A stretch of 64,000 nt of DNA from Sporosalibacterium faouarense (GTDB taxonomy: Bacteria > Bacillota > Clostridia > Tissierellales > VENL01), in the NCBI RefSeq assembly GCF_016765695.1, contig NZ_JAETGO010000098.1, forward strand, positions 82,428 through 146,427. Direction: 5' to 3'. Below the pieces are notes generated by a model. It searched no databases and was not told the DNA's origin. It saw only the letters and a list, made by a program, of their open reading frames with translations. Both the position numbers and the translations under genes were made by a program. Each line of letters opens with the position of its first letter. Position 1 is the first letter of the stretch. Shown here piece by piece: positions 25,487 to 33,630 of this stretch.

Positions 25487-26458
25487 TTAAAAATCGTAGC
25501 TATCTAGTTTGCTGCAATTATTAAGTAACATAGCTTTACAATTACTAAAACAATTATTATTGTTGTTTTCACACTCTTTGCAGTTAAGGATTTTATCTAA
25601 TTGTCTAATTTCTTTTAATTTTCTAGAATTAAGCCAAATGTTATGAATATCCTTCTCCATAATATTTCCGCAGATAAACTTAGGATTACTTAGAAAAGCA
25701 CAGAAGTACACATCACCTTTGTAATTAATAGCAATAGTTTCCTTTCCCGCTGTACAAAAGGATTTATTATCATAAAACTCACTATCTATTTCAATATCTA
25801 TTTCCTTAGAATATTTCTCTTTTAATTCTTCAAGATATTTAGATATAAATTTGAAATCAACTATATCCAAATTGTTTTTTAAAGCATTCCCAGATTTTAT
25901 TAATTTAGTTGCTCTATAAGTCTTTGCTCCATTTTCTAAAGCTATTTCTATAATTTTATCTATATAATTAACATTATCATTAGTGATAACTGTTGACACA
26001 GTTACATGAAAATTATTATCAGATAATAATTTAATAGCTTGAAGAGTATCCTTAAATATCCCTTTTTTATTTCTTAGCCTTTCATGTTCTTCATCCGTAT
26101 GACCATCTAAACTTATTTGTATGTTTGATATCTTATCTCTTGTGTTTTTAAGAAATTCTTTATTTACTAAGATACCATTTGTACTAAGTCCTACTAATAA
26201 GTTGTATTTATTAGCTAAATTTATAATATGTACTATGTCTTCTCTCATAAGTGGCTCTCCTCCACCAAGGACAACCCCAAAAGTTCCTATCTCATCAAGC
26301 CTTTTAAATAAAGCTTTAATTTCGTTTAAAGGTAGTTCATAACCATCTTCGTTCGCCATAGAATAACAATGTTTACATTTTAAATTACATTTATTAGTCA
26401 CTTCTAAATATACAGTATTAGGTGCATATAGGGCTTGTCCTGATAAATCACCCTTCAT
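25487..26458 (-). CDS. Radical SAM/SPASM peptide maturase, second copy
   Basis: 323 residues with C24-N-L-K-C28-K-H-C31, V-L-G-G-G-E-P-L-M-R and I-Q-I-S-L-D-G-H. The SPASM part has F-C-T-A-G-K (~238), D-V-Y-F-C-A-F-L and C-K-E-C-E-N-N-N-N-N-C-F-S-N-C-K. It starts one base after the PqqD-like gene, so the two are translated together, and PqqD-like proteins normally present peptide leaders to the SPASM enzyme beside them. This makes copy two the most likely direct partner of the leader-binding protein. Confidence 0.88.
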   Translation of the reverse strand: MKGDLSGQALYAPNTVYLEVTNKCNLKCKHCYSMANEDGYELPLNEIKALFKRLDEIGTFGVVLGGGEPLMREDIVHIINLANKYNLLVGLSTNGILVNKEFLKNTRDKISNIQISLDGHTDEEHERLRNKKGIFKDTLQAIKLLSDNNFHVTVSTVITNDNVNYIDKIIEIALENGAKTYRATKLIKSGNALKNNLDIVDFKFISKYLEELKEKYSKEIDIEIDSEFYDNKSFCTAGKETIAINYKGDVYFCAFLSNPKFICGNIMEKDIHNIWLNSRKLKEIRQLDKILNCKECENNNNNCFSNCKAMLLNNCSKLDSYDF

Positions 26459-26459
26459 T

Positions 26460-26723
26460 TTAAGCCTCTTTTAGTAAATCTAACTGAATCAACTGATTAA
26501 TAAAGTCTTCCACATCAGATTTTATTTCATTAGCTTCCACATCAAACTCCTTAGATACTTCTTCTATTATCTCTTTAGAGTCCAATGAGCCATCACATAA
26601 TTCCCATACACTTGCTCCCACATTATTTAATTTTTTCATCTCTCTGTTTTTGGGAATATATAAACATACTTCATCAACTTCTCTTCTCCATCTAATCTTA
26701 GGATTTCTTTGTAAATTATTCAT
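26460..26723 (-). CDS. PqqD-like RiPP recognition element protein
   Basis: 87 residues. The pattern R-N-P-K-I-R-W-R-R-E-V-D-E-V-C-L-Y, L-N-N-V-G-A-S-V-W-E-L-C-D-G, then S-K-E-I-I-E-E-V-S-K-E-F-D-V and a helix D-V-E-D-F-I-N-Q-L-I-Q-L-D-L is the PqqD fold (winged helix, RiPP recognition element), which binds leader peptides and hands them to radical SAM maturases. Located between the first and second radical SAM genes with one base before the second. GGAG precedes the ATG. Confidence 0.88.
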   Translation of the reverse strand: MNNLQRNPKIRWRREVDEVCLYIPKNREMKKLNNVGASVWELCDGSLDSKEIIEEVSKEFDVEANEIKSDVEDFINQLIQLDLLKEA

Positions 26724-26807
26724 TTTACAATTCTCCTTTCAAAATTATAATTTATGTGGTCCTCTCTCATACACAAGTGACCCTAGCATATAAAAAGTTA
26801 AGTTTTA

Positions 26808-27812
26808 CTATATGGTACAATATGGGTCTGGGAGATACCCATCTTCATGTATCCCTATTGCTGCTGCCCTACAGCCTCCTTTACATGATTGGATATAATT
26901 ACAGCCTTTACATTTACCTTGATATTTTCTAACATCTCTAAAATCTCTCATTGTTTTTCTATGCCATATATCAAAGAAACTTTCCTCTTTTACATTTCCA
27001 CATACATACTTCTCATTATTTATATATGAACATGGTGTAACATTACCGTTATATTTAATTGCACATGTACTTGTTCCAGCCGAACAAAACTCTTGAGTCA
27101 TTTCATTCTCTAAAAAGTCAGTACTATGATCAGAAGCTATTTCAATTATTCCTTCATATTTTTCCTTTAATCTTAAAAGTTCTCCATGTACGTGATTAGC
27201 TTCATGTTCATTTATCGCATTTTCCTTAAACTCCTTTAAACCTCGCCCTGATGGGATATACCTTATGGTTCTAAATTCCTTAGCTCCATTATCTATAGCG
27301 ATTTTTACAATATTCTCAATCTCAAAACAATTAATCTTGCTAATAACCGAACACACTATGACTCTATTTCCTTCACTTGATAATGTTTTAATTCCTTCAA
27401 TAGATTTGTGAAAAGCACCTTTTACACTTCTAAACTCGTCATGAATATGGGCTTGAGGACTGTCTATACTAACTTGAATTCCATTAAGGTTATATTTCGA
27501 AAGTTTTTTTGCTATTTCTTTAGTAATAATTGTTCCATTTGTTGCAATCCCTACATCCAAATTTTTCTTAACAGCATAGTCAATTATATTAAAAATATCT
27601 TTCCTTATTAAGGGTTCTCCACCTAATAGTATTAATTGAAATACACCTATATCGCTTAATTCATCAATTAATCTATAGGCATCCTCCTCTGTCAAGTCTT
27701 CATCGTCTTTATTTTCAATAGATGAAGATGAATAACAATGACTACATTTTAAGTTGCATTTTGAAGTTACATCCCATGAAACTACTTCTGGACTATTTGT
27801 ATACTCAACCAT
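26808..27812 (-). CDS. Radical SAM/SPASM peptide maturase, first copy
   Basis: 334 residues. C19-N-L-K-C23-S-H-C26 opens the SAM domain, then L-L-G-G-E-P-L-I-R and I-Q-V-S-I-D-S-P. The SPASM tail carries F-C-S-A-G (~243), V-T-P-C-S-Y-I, then G-K-C-K-G-C-N-Y-I-Q-S-C-K-G-G-C-R-A and D-P-Y-C. AAAGGAAATG precedes the ATG. It is the first enzyme after the small peptide gene (gap ~212 bases). Homology to copies two and three indicates tandem duplication, with divergence suggesting different peptide chemistry for each. Confidence 0.88.
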   Translation of the reverse strand: MVEYTNSPEVVSWDVTSKCNLKCSHCYSSSSIENKDDEDLTEEDAYRLIDELSDIGVFQLILLGGEPLIRKDIFNIIDYAVKKNLDVGIATNGTIITKEIAKKLSKYNLNGIQVSIDSPQAHIHDEFRSVKGAFHKSIEGIKTLSSEGNRVIVCSVISKINCFEIENIVKIAIDNGAKEFRTIRYIPSGRGLKEFKENAINEHEANHVHGELLRLKEKYEGIIEIASDHSTDFLENEMTQEFCSAGTSTCAIKYNGNVTPCSYINNEKYVCGNVKEESFFDIWHRKTMRDFRDVRKYQGKCKGCNYIQSCKGGCRAAAIGIHEDGYLPDPYCTI

Positions 27813-27928
27813 AGCTTACATTTCCTTTCTTATTTTTATAGTACTCATTAACAAAGGTTTGTCTTTTCATAGATACTAAAGCTTGTTAGTTATAATTAAT
27901 TTAATATTTGTAAAGAATATATGAAAAA

Positions 27929-28178
27929 TAGGTAGCTTGAATTAAGTATTTAGTTAAAATTCATGTAGTTTTTAATATAGTTTGAATTTCTATTTAGTCT
28001 ATACTTTTTTACTATATTTATTGATTAGTAACTTCCATAGCATCCACATGCAGGTGGCTGCTCAACTTCATTTGATAATAAGAAATTTGGTTTCTCATAT
28101 TGCTTGTCAACGTTCATTATTTCTGGCTTTTTATACATACATGACACCCCCCTTTAACCTATTTTTTCAAGCTACCTA
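27929..28178. repeat. Perfect 13-bp inverted repeat flanking the peptide gene
   Basis: TAGGTAGCTTGAA at 27929-27941 and its exact reverse complement TTCAAGCTACCTA at 28166-28178 bracket the whole 37-codon peptide gene. In the minus-strand transcript the first arm lies just upstream of the ribosome site and the second about 85 bases after the peptide stop, followed by a short U run (ATTTTTC). It could fold the peptide message into one domain. Confidence 0.8.
28025..28138 (-). CDS. Candidate RiPP precursor peptide, 37 residues with CGCYGSY C-terminus
   Basis: The frame runs from the ATG at 28138 to TAA at 28027-28025. Just upstream is a run of six G (AAAGGGGGGTG) as ribosome site, and an overlapping ATG four bases earlier stops after three codons. 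The peptide starts M-Y-K-K-P-E-I-M-N-V, has a hydrophobic-acidic middle (N-F-L-L-S-N-E-V-E) like a leader, and ends Q-P-P-A-C-G-C-Y-G-S-Y. The tail has two Cys and two Tyr, residues that radical SAM/SPASM enzymes crosslink. It is followed by three such enzymes and a PqqD protein, and preceded by a consensus promoter. A CDS this short is easily missed. I know no named family with this tail. Role as precursor is inferred from context and composition. Confidence 0.75.
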   Translation of the reverse strand: MYKKPEIMNVDKQYEKPNFLLSNEVEQPPACGCYGSY

Positions 28179-28201
28179 CTTTTGCCCCTTAATAATAAAA
28201 A

Positions 28202-28237
28202 GATACTGTTATAAAATGTGAATTTATTAACAGTATC
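28202..28237 (-). promoter_or_regulatory. Attenuator-like hairpin in the RiPP leader
   Basis: GATACTGTT (28202-28210) and AACAGTATC (28229-28237) are exact inverted copies with an 18-base loop. In minus direction the stem is followed by TTTTTATTATT, so it could act as a terminator/attenuator 65 bases before the peptide start. Confidence 0.6.
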
Positions 28238-28330
28238 GAAGAAAAATTGGTTTAAAACAATATATTTTATATTAGTTTGATTTTTCCTGGAATTTTAATA
28301 CATTTATTGGGTTTAATCCCATTTTTTATA

Positions 28331-28360
28331 ATTATACACTTTACCACTTTAAAGTGTCAA
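28331..28360 (-). promoter_or_regulatory. Consensus sigma-A promoter of the RiPP operon with internal palindrome
   Basis: On the minus strand TTGACA (28360-28355), 18-base spacer, TATAAT (28336-28331): a perfect match in both boxes. The spacer and -35 edge contain the 12-base palindrome CACTTTAAAGTG (28345-28356), a likely operator for an unidentified regulator. Confidence 0.85.
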
Positions 28361-28466
28361 CAGGTCTATTTTGTCGTATGTTGTCAATATTTGTGTTATT
28401 CTCTTCGAAGTTGGCTTGTTTTAAACATTTTTTTACTTTTAAAAAATTACTAAATATTTTAATAAA

Positions 28467-28528
28467 AAATAAAAGTGGTAATCTAAATTGTTATGAAAAG
28501 TACAACAACTAGATACCACTTTTATTTT
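28467..28528 (-). terminator. Terminator after the nitroreductase gene
   Basis: AAAATAAAAGTGGTA and ATCT at 28467-28484 pair with AGATACCACTTTTATTTT at 28511-28528 (one bulge); in minus direction a T-rich tract follows. Confidence 0.7.
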
Positions 28529-28551
28529 AGTTCATATATAACTATAATTTT

Positions 28552-29169
28552 CTAAAACTCCTTCACAATCTCATCATATAGAAATCTTCTTTCTCTACTT
28601 TTTATTTCCTTACTATCATCATGATATCCTATAGATATAAGCATAGTTACTGTTTTACTATCATCTATATTGAAAATCTCCTTCAACTTATCTTCATCAA
28701 AGCCAATCATAGGATGAGTATCTACACCGTAGGATTTTGCTGCGTACATAATTGACATAGCAAGTAATGAACTATTCCTTACTGCAAATGCAACTTTTTT
28801 TCCTGGAGTTGGATAAAGATTCTTTTCTGAATTATCTATAATGCTTTTTGCTTTATTTTCTGATAATCCACTCTCAATTTTTACATCCCATATTGGATTA
28901 TTTCTTCTATATCCTAATGTATCTCCAACTATAGCTAAAGTAACAGGAGCATTTAAAACCTTTTTTTGACTGCAGGCTTCATTATATAGTCTTCTTTTAG
29001 CTTCATCTGATCGAATGGCTATAATCTCCCATGGCTGTAGATTAAATGCCGATGGTGCTAAAACAGCCATATTAATAATTTCCTTAAGGGTTTTATCATC
29101 TAAGCTCTTATCAGGATCAAAATACTTAATTGATCTTCTTTCTTGAAATACCTCTTTAATATTTTTCAT
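28552..29169 (-). CDS. Nitroreductase-family FMN oxidoreductase
   Basis: 205 residues. R-R-S-I-K-Y-F-D (~12-19, FMN phosphate binding), L-A-P-S-A-F-N-L-Q-P-W (~37-47) and the C-terminal motif with G-F-D-E and I-S-I-G-Y identify the NfsA/NfnB superfamily. It is a small flavoprotein that reduces nitro compounds, quinones or similar acceptors with NAD(P)H; natural substrate unknown. Monocistronic, with a terminator behind it (28467-28528) and a separate promoter region of nearly 500 bases. Confidence 0.88.
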   Translation of the reverse strand: MKNIKEVFQERRSIKYFDPDKSLDDKTLKEIINMAVLAPSAFNLQPWEIIAIRSDEAKRRLYNEACSQKKVLNAPVTLAIVGDTLGYRRNNPIWDVKIESGLSENKAKSIIDNSEKNLYPTPGKKVAFAVRNSSLLAMSIMYAAKSYGVDTHPMIGFDEDKLKEIFNIDDSKTVTMLISIGYHDDSKEIKSRERRFLYDEIVKEF

Positions 29170-29662
29170 CTATTACACCACCCCTTATATTATTTTGGTA
29201 GTAATTTTCCATTAACTTATATACCCTATACTTACATGTATAAACTTTAGCCCATTGTATGTAAGCTTTATCTAGTCATAAATTATTGTTTCTCCAGTAT
29301 TATGCCAATTTATCATTTATTTATCAATTAGATTAGATTTAAAACTTTACTATTTTTATATCAAACAGATTGTATTGCTATGTACAAATATATTTGATAC
29401 CTCATTTGCTCTAATTCTACCCATAGTCCCTTTTATCTATATTAATACATATAATAATTGTACCCCTATTTCAAAGTTATTATGAAATATTCATAAAAAT
29501 TGTATCGCAAAAATGTATTGTAACGTAATTGTATCTATTGTATAATACATATAGTAGACTTATTTATACATAAATGATAAATTACTAAATACAATTTTAA
29601 AATTGTAATATTAGTGTATTAATTATGTAAAATTATTTCATTCATAAGGGAGGCATTTCAAA
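29170..29662. other. Intergenic region between nitroreductase and ECF transporter gene
   Basis: 493 bases, AT-rich. It contains the plus-strand promoter at 29518-29546 and, near the nitroreductase start, the inverted repeat CTTACAT...ATGTAAG (29231-29267), a possible operator. I found no riboswitch motif that I could support and no convincing small frame. Confidence 0.55.
29518..29546 (+). promoter_or_regulatory. Promoter of the ECF transporter gene
   Basis: TTGTAA (29518-29523), 17-base spacer, TATAAT (29541-29546), about 115 bases before the ATG. Confidence 0.65.
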
Positions 29663-30619
29663 ATGAAAAGAAACAAAACGCTTTTAATCTTTTGTTTAAT
29701 TGGACTAATTATTAGTTTCTTCTTACCATGGTTTAATGTACAAATTAATGATAAGGTATACTCATTTACTTCTCTAAAGCTTATCCACTCTTTTGATAAA
29801 CTTTTAGATTTAAGTGATAGCGTTGGTATAAATAACTTTAATTTTTTAGCGTCATATATTACTTTGCTGTATCTATTACCTATATTAAATATTGGATTAC
29901 TTATTTTATTAGCGTTAAAGAAAAAGATGAATTTACTGGGTGTTATAAGTAATTTATTTTCTATTATTTTTGTATCCATTATCTTTATTACCATGAAGGA
30001 ATTCTTACAATACATGAGCTTTGAAATAGGTATTTATTTATTTGGAGTATTTACACTTGCATCATTACTTCTATCAATGGTATCAGAGAAAACTACAGAG
30101 CAGTCTCAAAACACAAAAGACATAGTAGTCTCAGGTTTACTTATTGCTTTAGTTTTTATATCAACATACTTCATCCAATTTCATCTTCCTCTTTCCTTAA
30201 ATAGTGGAGGACTTGTTCATTTAGGAAATACTATGCTATTCTCAATAGCTATAGTATTTGGTAAGAAAAAAGGAGCTGTTGCAGGTGCCTTTGGAATGGG
30301 ATTATTTGATATAATTGCTGGATGGGCTCTATGGGCTCCATGTACTTTTATTGTTAGGGGCGTCCAAGGATATTTAATTGGATTAATAGCTAATGGCAAT
30401 GACAGGAAGGGTAATAGTGTAGTATGGAATATAGTAGCCATATCTATTTCATCTGCTTGGATGATTGCAGGGTATTTTATTTATAATATTGCTTTATATC
30501 AAAACTGGGCTGCTGCTTTATCTTCGATTCCAGGAGATGTTCTACAAACTGTAATAGGAATCATATTAGGATTACCTTTAGTTTCAGCTTTAAAGAGAAT
30601 AAAAGGTGTTGCTCTATAG
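29663..30619 (+). CDS. ECF transporter S component with N-terminal membrane extension
   Basis: 318 residues. The C-terminal ~190 residues are an ECF-type substrate-capture protein (pfam ECF-ribofla_trS style): V-H-L-G-N-T-M-L-F-S-I-A-I-V-F-G-K-K-K-G-A-V-A-G-A-F-G-M-G and D-I-I-A-G-W. The first ~130 residues add four membrane helices (one near residues 6-24, then three) not found in typical 180-200 residue S components. S components bind vitamins and dock on a shared EcfAAT module, which is not encoded here. Substrate unknown. GGGAGG precedes the ATG. Confidence 0.75.
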   Translation: MKRNKTLLIFCLIGLIISFFLPWFNVQINDKVYSFTSLKLIHSFDKLLDLSDSVGINNFNFLASYITLLYLLPILNIGLLILLALKKKMNLLGVISNLFSIIFVSIIFITMKEFLQYMSFEIGIYLFGVFTLASLLLSMVSEKTTEQSQNTKDIVVSGLLIALVFISTYFIQFHLPLSLNSGGLVHLGNTMLFSIAIVFGKKKGAVAGAFGMGLFDIIAGWALWAPCTFIVRGVQGYLIGLIANGNDRKGNSVVWNIVAISISSAWMIAGYFIYNIALYQNWAAALSSIPGDVLQTVIGIILGLPLVSALKRIKGVAL

Positions 30620-30643
30620 AATCAGTGAAATAGTGAATATATT

Positions 30644-30698
30644 AAAAAAGACTGGATAATGATGTTTTCTTGATACTATCATCATTCCAGTCTTTTTT
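30644..30698. terminator. Strong bidirectional terminator between convergent genes
   Basis: AAAAAAGACTGGATAATGATG pairs with CATCATTCCAGTCTTTTTT across a 15-base loop (one bulged base), giving A/T runs on both sides. It ends the ECF gene and the VWA operon. Confidence 0.85.
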
Positions 30699-30714
30699 AA
30701 TTTTAATAATGTAT

Positions 30715-33630
30715 TTATTTTTTCTTTTTGTCCTTTGCTTTTAACAGTCTAGAAGTGTTCAAATTACTATCTTTGTTATTCTTTTGTTCCTGAGTTCTAC
30801 TGTTCTTCTTTGAAACTTCATTAACTTTATCAGTGCTATTTTTTTCTTTTATATTTTTATTAGCTCTATGATTATGAGTAGAGAAGTCTTTACTATCATC
30901 TTTGCTTTGATCTCCACTATAGCTCTTTTTCTCTAAACTATCATTACTTCTCATCTTCATTGAAGCTTTCTCTTTAACTTTACTTGAAAGCTTATTAATA
31001 GATTCTTCTCTATCTACCGATTTTCTAGGTTGCTTATTATTCCTTTTTAATCTTTTTAGAATGATACTAAACTTATTGCTTATTTTATTAACTATACTTA
31101 AATTTAAATTAAGTCTTCTAATCGCTATATCTATTATAAATAATAGTAGAGCAATAATCATTAATATTCTAGATAGATTCTTAAAACCATATATATCATC
31201 AAAGTTATCGTTAAATACATCCTCGGGATTACTTATAAATGTTCCATTGCCTCTGTTTGCTAAGCTATTTAATCTATTTACTGAAGATGAAAAGTCATAC
31301 TCCTTAGAATAATTTACAGATATTCCATGATTAGCTGTATTTACTATATCTCCATCCTTATATTGATTCACCTTTACAATATAAACACCTTTCTCGTCTA
31401 AAGGAAACTGCATTTTATACTCTCCTGGTTTATCTGGTAATAGTTCAACTTCTTTTTTAGTATTATCTGGAGATATTATTGTCGCTTTAGTAATAAAATC
31501 TTCATCAAATTCATTAGTATTTGTAACTATTACTTCTTGAATGCTTCCGATTTTATTTGACTCAACTATTAAATTATCACTAGATGTCCTTGGTAAAGTC
31601 CATTCTAGCATATTTTTCATAAACTCAATACCTTCATCAGTTGTCAAATACTGAGAAGTCCATTTCCCATTTGTATCTGATGTCCAAGCCACACTTCTTC
31701 CTAGACCATATTGCCAAGCCGCTAATATAGGTTCATCTTTATCGCTAGTTAGTATAGTTTCTGCCCTATCCTTCCTTGATGTTGATATATATCCATCTAA
31801 ATTAGGGATTCCATTCAAAAGCGGATTAATCATTTCATGGATATATCTAGCTGTAGGAGTAAAAGTTCTATTATTTATATAGGACTTAGAAGCTAAAAAT
31901 GTTTCTTTTGTAAAAATTTGTGGTATTGATGTATAGTCATTTACAAAATAATATCTACCTTTTCCTATTTCTGCAATATTCTCAAGTAAATATTGATCTG
32001 CTCCATCACCTACCGCAACGGTAGATATGGTGATTCCATCTTCTCGAATATTTTCTAGAAGCTGATCGTACCCTGCACTCTCAGCATGTCCGTCAGTCAA
32101 AAGTATAATATGCTTCAATTTAGTTTCTACATCCTTTAAAGCTAAGTAAGCTTCATCTAGTGCAGGAATAATACTAGTTCCTCCACCAGCCCTTATTGTG
32201 CCGATACTATTTTTTATGGCATCTTTATCCTGAATACCAGTAACATCAACTACCCATTGGGCAGCGCCATCGAAAGCTACTACACCTATTTGGTCCTTGA
32301 CCTTAAGTGAATCTACAGCTTTGATTGCAGCTTCTTTTGCTAATTCTATCTTACTTAAACTTTCTGATCCACCCATACTACCAGATTTATCTATTACTAA
32401 CATAAGTCCTAGACTAGGAACCTCACCATTTATCTTCATTTCCATATCAACAGGTAAAACTTCCTCTAATGGAGTTTTATAATATCCTCCCAAAGCAAAA
32501 CTATTTTCTCCACCTGTAACCACTAGTCCGCCACCATAATCTCTAACATATCCTTTGATAGAGTTTATAAAACCATTATTTACATTTTCTAAAGAAACGT
32601 CACTCATTACGATGGCACTATACTTTGTAAGCTCAGATAATGTTCTAGGTAATTCTCTATCTTTTATATGACTTATATTTAATCCAGATGAATTAAATAA
32701 TTTCTCTATTTCCCTAGCTCCATTACTCTCTCCATCCACCAATAATATGCTTGGCTTACCTTTAATTTCAGTATAGGTTGAATAATCATTGTTTTCTGTA
32801 AAGCTATCCCTTTCAGGAGTTATTACTGCTCTATAAGATTTAAAACCACTTTTATTTGCCTGGTCTTTAAAAATAAATCGATTCATTCCCTCTTCAACAA
32901 TAACCTCAGATTCTCCAACAATTGTTCTATCAGAGTATAGGGTTACTTTAGCATTGGTTTTTATATTACTATATATCTTCACTAAAACATCAAAGCTTTG
33001 ATTTTCATGTAATATTTTTGGTACTTCAATATCTTGAATTTGGACTTCTGCACTTTCAGTTTTATTAATAGCATAAATTTTAAAATCTATATTTTTGTGT
33101 TGAAGAATGCTCCCCTCTTCCATGCTATTACCGAGATTTTCTTCTCCATCGGTCATAAGAATTACTCTCTTATTTGCATTCTCTGGTAATAAAGCTTGAG
33201 AAATTGATAGACCCTTTTGTATATTAGTAAATCCTTCTCCAGGATTAGTTTGAAAATCAACTCTATTTAACTCCTTTGATAAAGGTATCTCAACTTCCCC
33301 ATTTTCTCCAAAAGTGACTATACCTACTTCGTCTCTATCATCCATATATTCAAGAGAACTCTCTATAAAAGTTCTAATTTCGTCAACATCATTCCTGGTG
33401 CTCTCTGATAAATCAACTGCAAAAATTGTAGCTACTCTATCTATAGATGTCTTTAAGCTTAATCCACTTAAAGCTAATATCAATAAAATTACTATAATAC
33501 TTCTTAAAAGCAAAATCAATTTGCTTTTATTTTTCAAAATCCTATTAAGTCCTCTACCAAAGTAAAAAATAATAAATAAACTTAATGGGATTAATAAAAG
33601 TATCCATGGGTTGTTAAAACTAATATTCAC
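30715..33630 (-). CDS. Large VWA-domain membrane protein with two MIDAS-type domains
   Basis: 971 residues. N-terminal helices (~10-50), a first VWA-like domain beginning T-I-F-A-V-D-L-S-E-S-T (~73), an Ig-like stretch, a glutamine-amidotransferase-like segment (I-L-L-V-D-G-E-S, ~305), a second VWA domain with the intact MIDAS D-K-S-G-S-M (~424) and T-D-G-H-A-E, one more C-terminal helix (~835-855) and a Lys/Ser/Asn-rich cytoplasmic tail. Such proteins are usual partners of MoxR ATPases and DUF58 proteins. The GTG at 33630 overlaps the upstream gene by 11 bases. It is the last gene of the MoxR operon. Role: probably membrane-anchored protein complex assembly or stress response. Confidence 0.85.
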   Translation of the reverse strand: MNISFNNPWILLLIPLSLFIIFYFGRGLNRILKNKSKLILLLRSIIVILLILALSGLSLKTSIDRVATIFAVDLSESTRNDVDEIRTFIESSLEYMDDRDEVGIVTFGENGEVEIPLSKELNRVDFQTNPGEGFTNIQKGLSISQALLPENANKRVILMTDGEENLGNSMEEGSILQHKNIDFKIYAINKTESAEVQIQDIEVPKILHENQSFDVLVKIYSNIKTNAKVTLYSDRTIVGESEVIVEEGMNRFIFKDQANKSGFKSYRAVITPERDSFTENNDYSTYTEIKGKPSILLVDGESNGAREIEKLFNSSGLNISHIKDRELPRTLSELTKYSAIVMSDVSLENVNNGFINSIKGYVRDYGGGLVVTGGENSFALGGYYKTPLEEVLPVDMEMKINGEVPSLGLMLVIDKSGSMGGSESLSKIELAKEAAIKAVDSLKVKDQIGVVAFDGAAQWVVDVTGIQDKDAIKNSIGTIRAGGGTSIIPALDEAYLALKDVETKLKHIILLTDGHAESAGYDQLLENIREDGITISTVAVGDGADQYLLENIAEIGKGRYYFVNDYTSIPQIFTKETFLASKSYINNRTFTPTARYIHEMINPLLNGIPNLDGYISTSRKDRAETILTSDKDEPILAAWQYGLGRSVAWTSDTNGKWTSQYLTTDEGIEFMKNMLEWTLPRTSSDNLIVESNKIGSIQEVIVTNTNEFDEDFITKATIISPDNTKKEVELLPDKPGEYKMQFPLDEKGVYIVKVNQYKDGDIVNTANHGISVNYSKEYDFSSSVNRLNSLANRGNGTFISNPEDVFNDNFDDIYGFKNLSRILMIIALLLFIIDIAIRRLNLNLSIVNKISNKFSIILKRLKRNNKQPRKSVDREESINKLSSKVKEKASMKMRSNDSLEKKSYSGDQSKDDSKDFSTHNHRANKNIKEKNSTDKVNEVSKKNSRTQEQKNNKDSNLNTSRLLKAKDKKKK

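Larger units (their letters stand above)
28139..28551 (-). other. Leader and promoter region of the candidate RiPP operon
   Basis: 413 bases between the peptide gene and the nitroreductase stop. From the nitroreductase side it holds a terminator (28467-28528), then the RiPP operon promoter (28331-28360), about 190 bases of 5' leader with a 9-bp attenuator-like hairpin (28202-28237), the first arm of the 13-bp inverted repeat, and the ribosome site. No further frame with a start was found. Confidence 0.75.

Noticed and set aside
29170..29662. Riboswitch upstream of the ECF transporter gene
   Set aside because: I looked for TPP, cobalamin, FMN, preQ1 and other conserved cores and could not support any.
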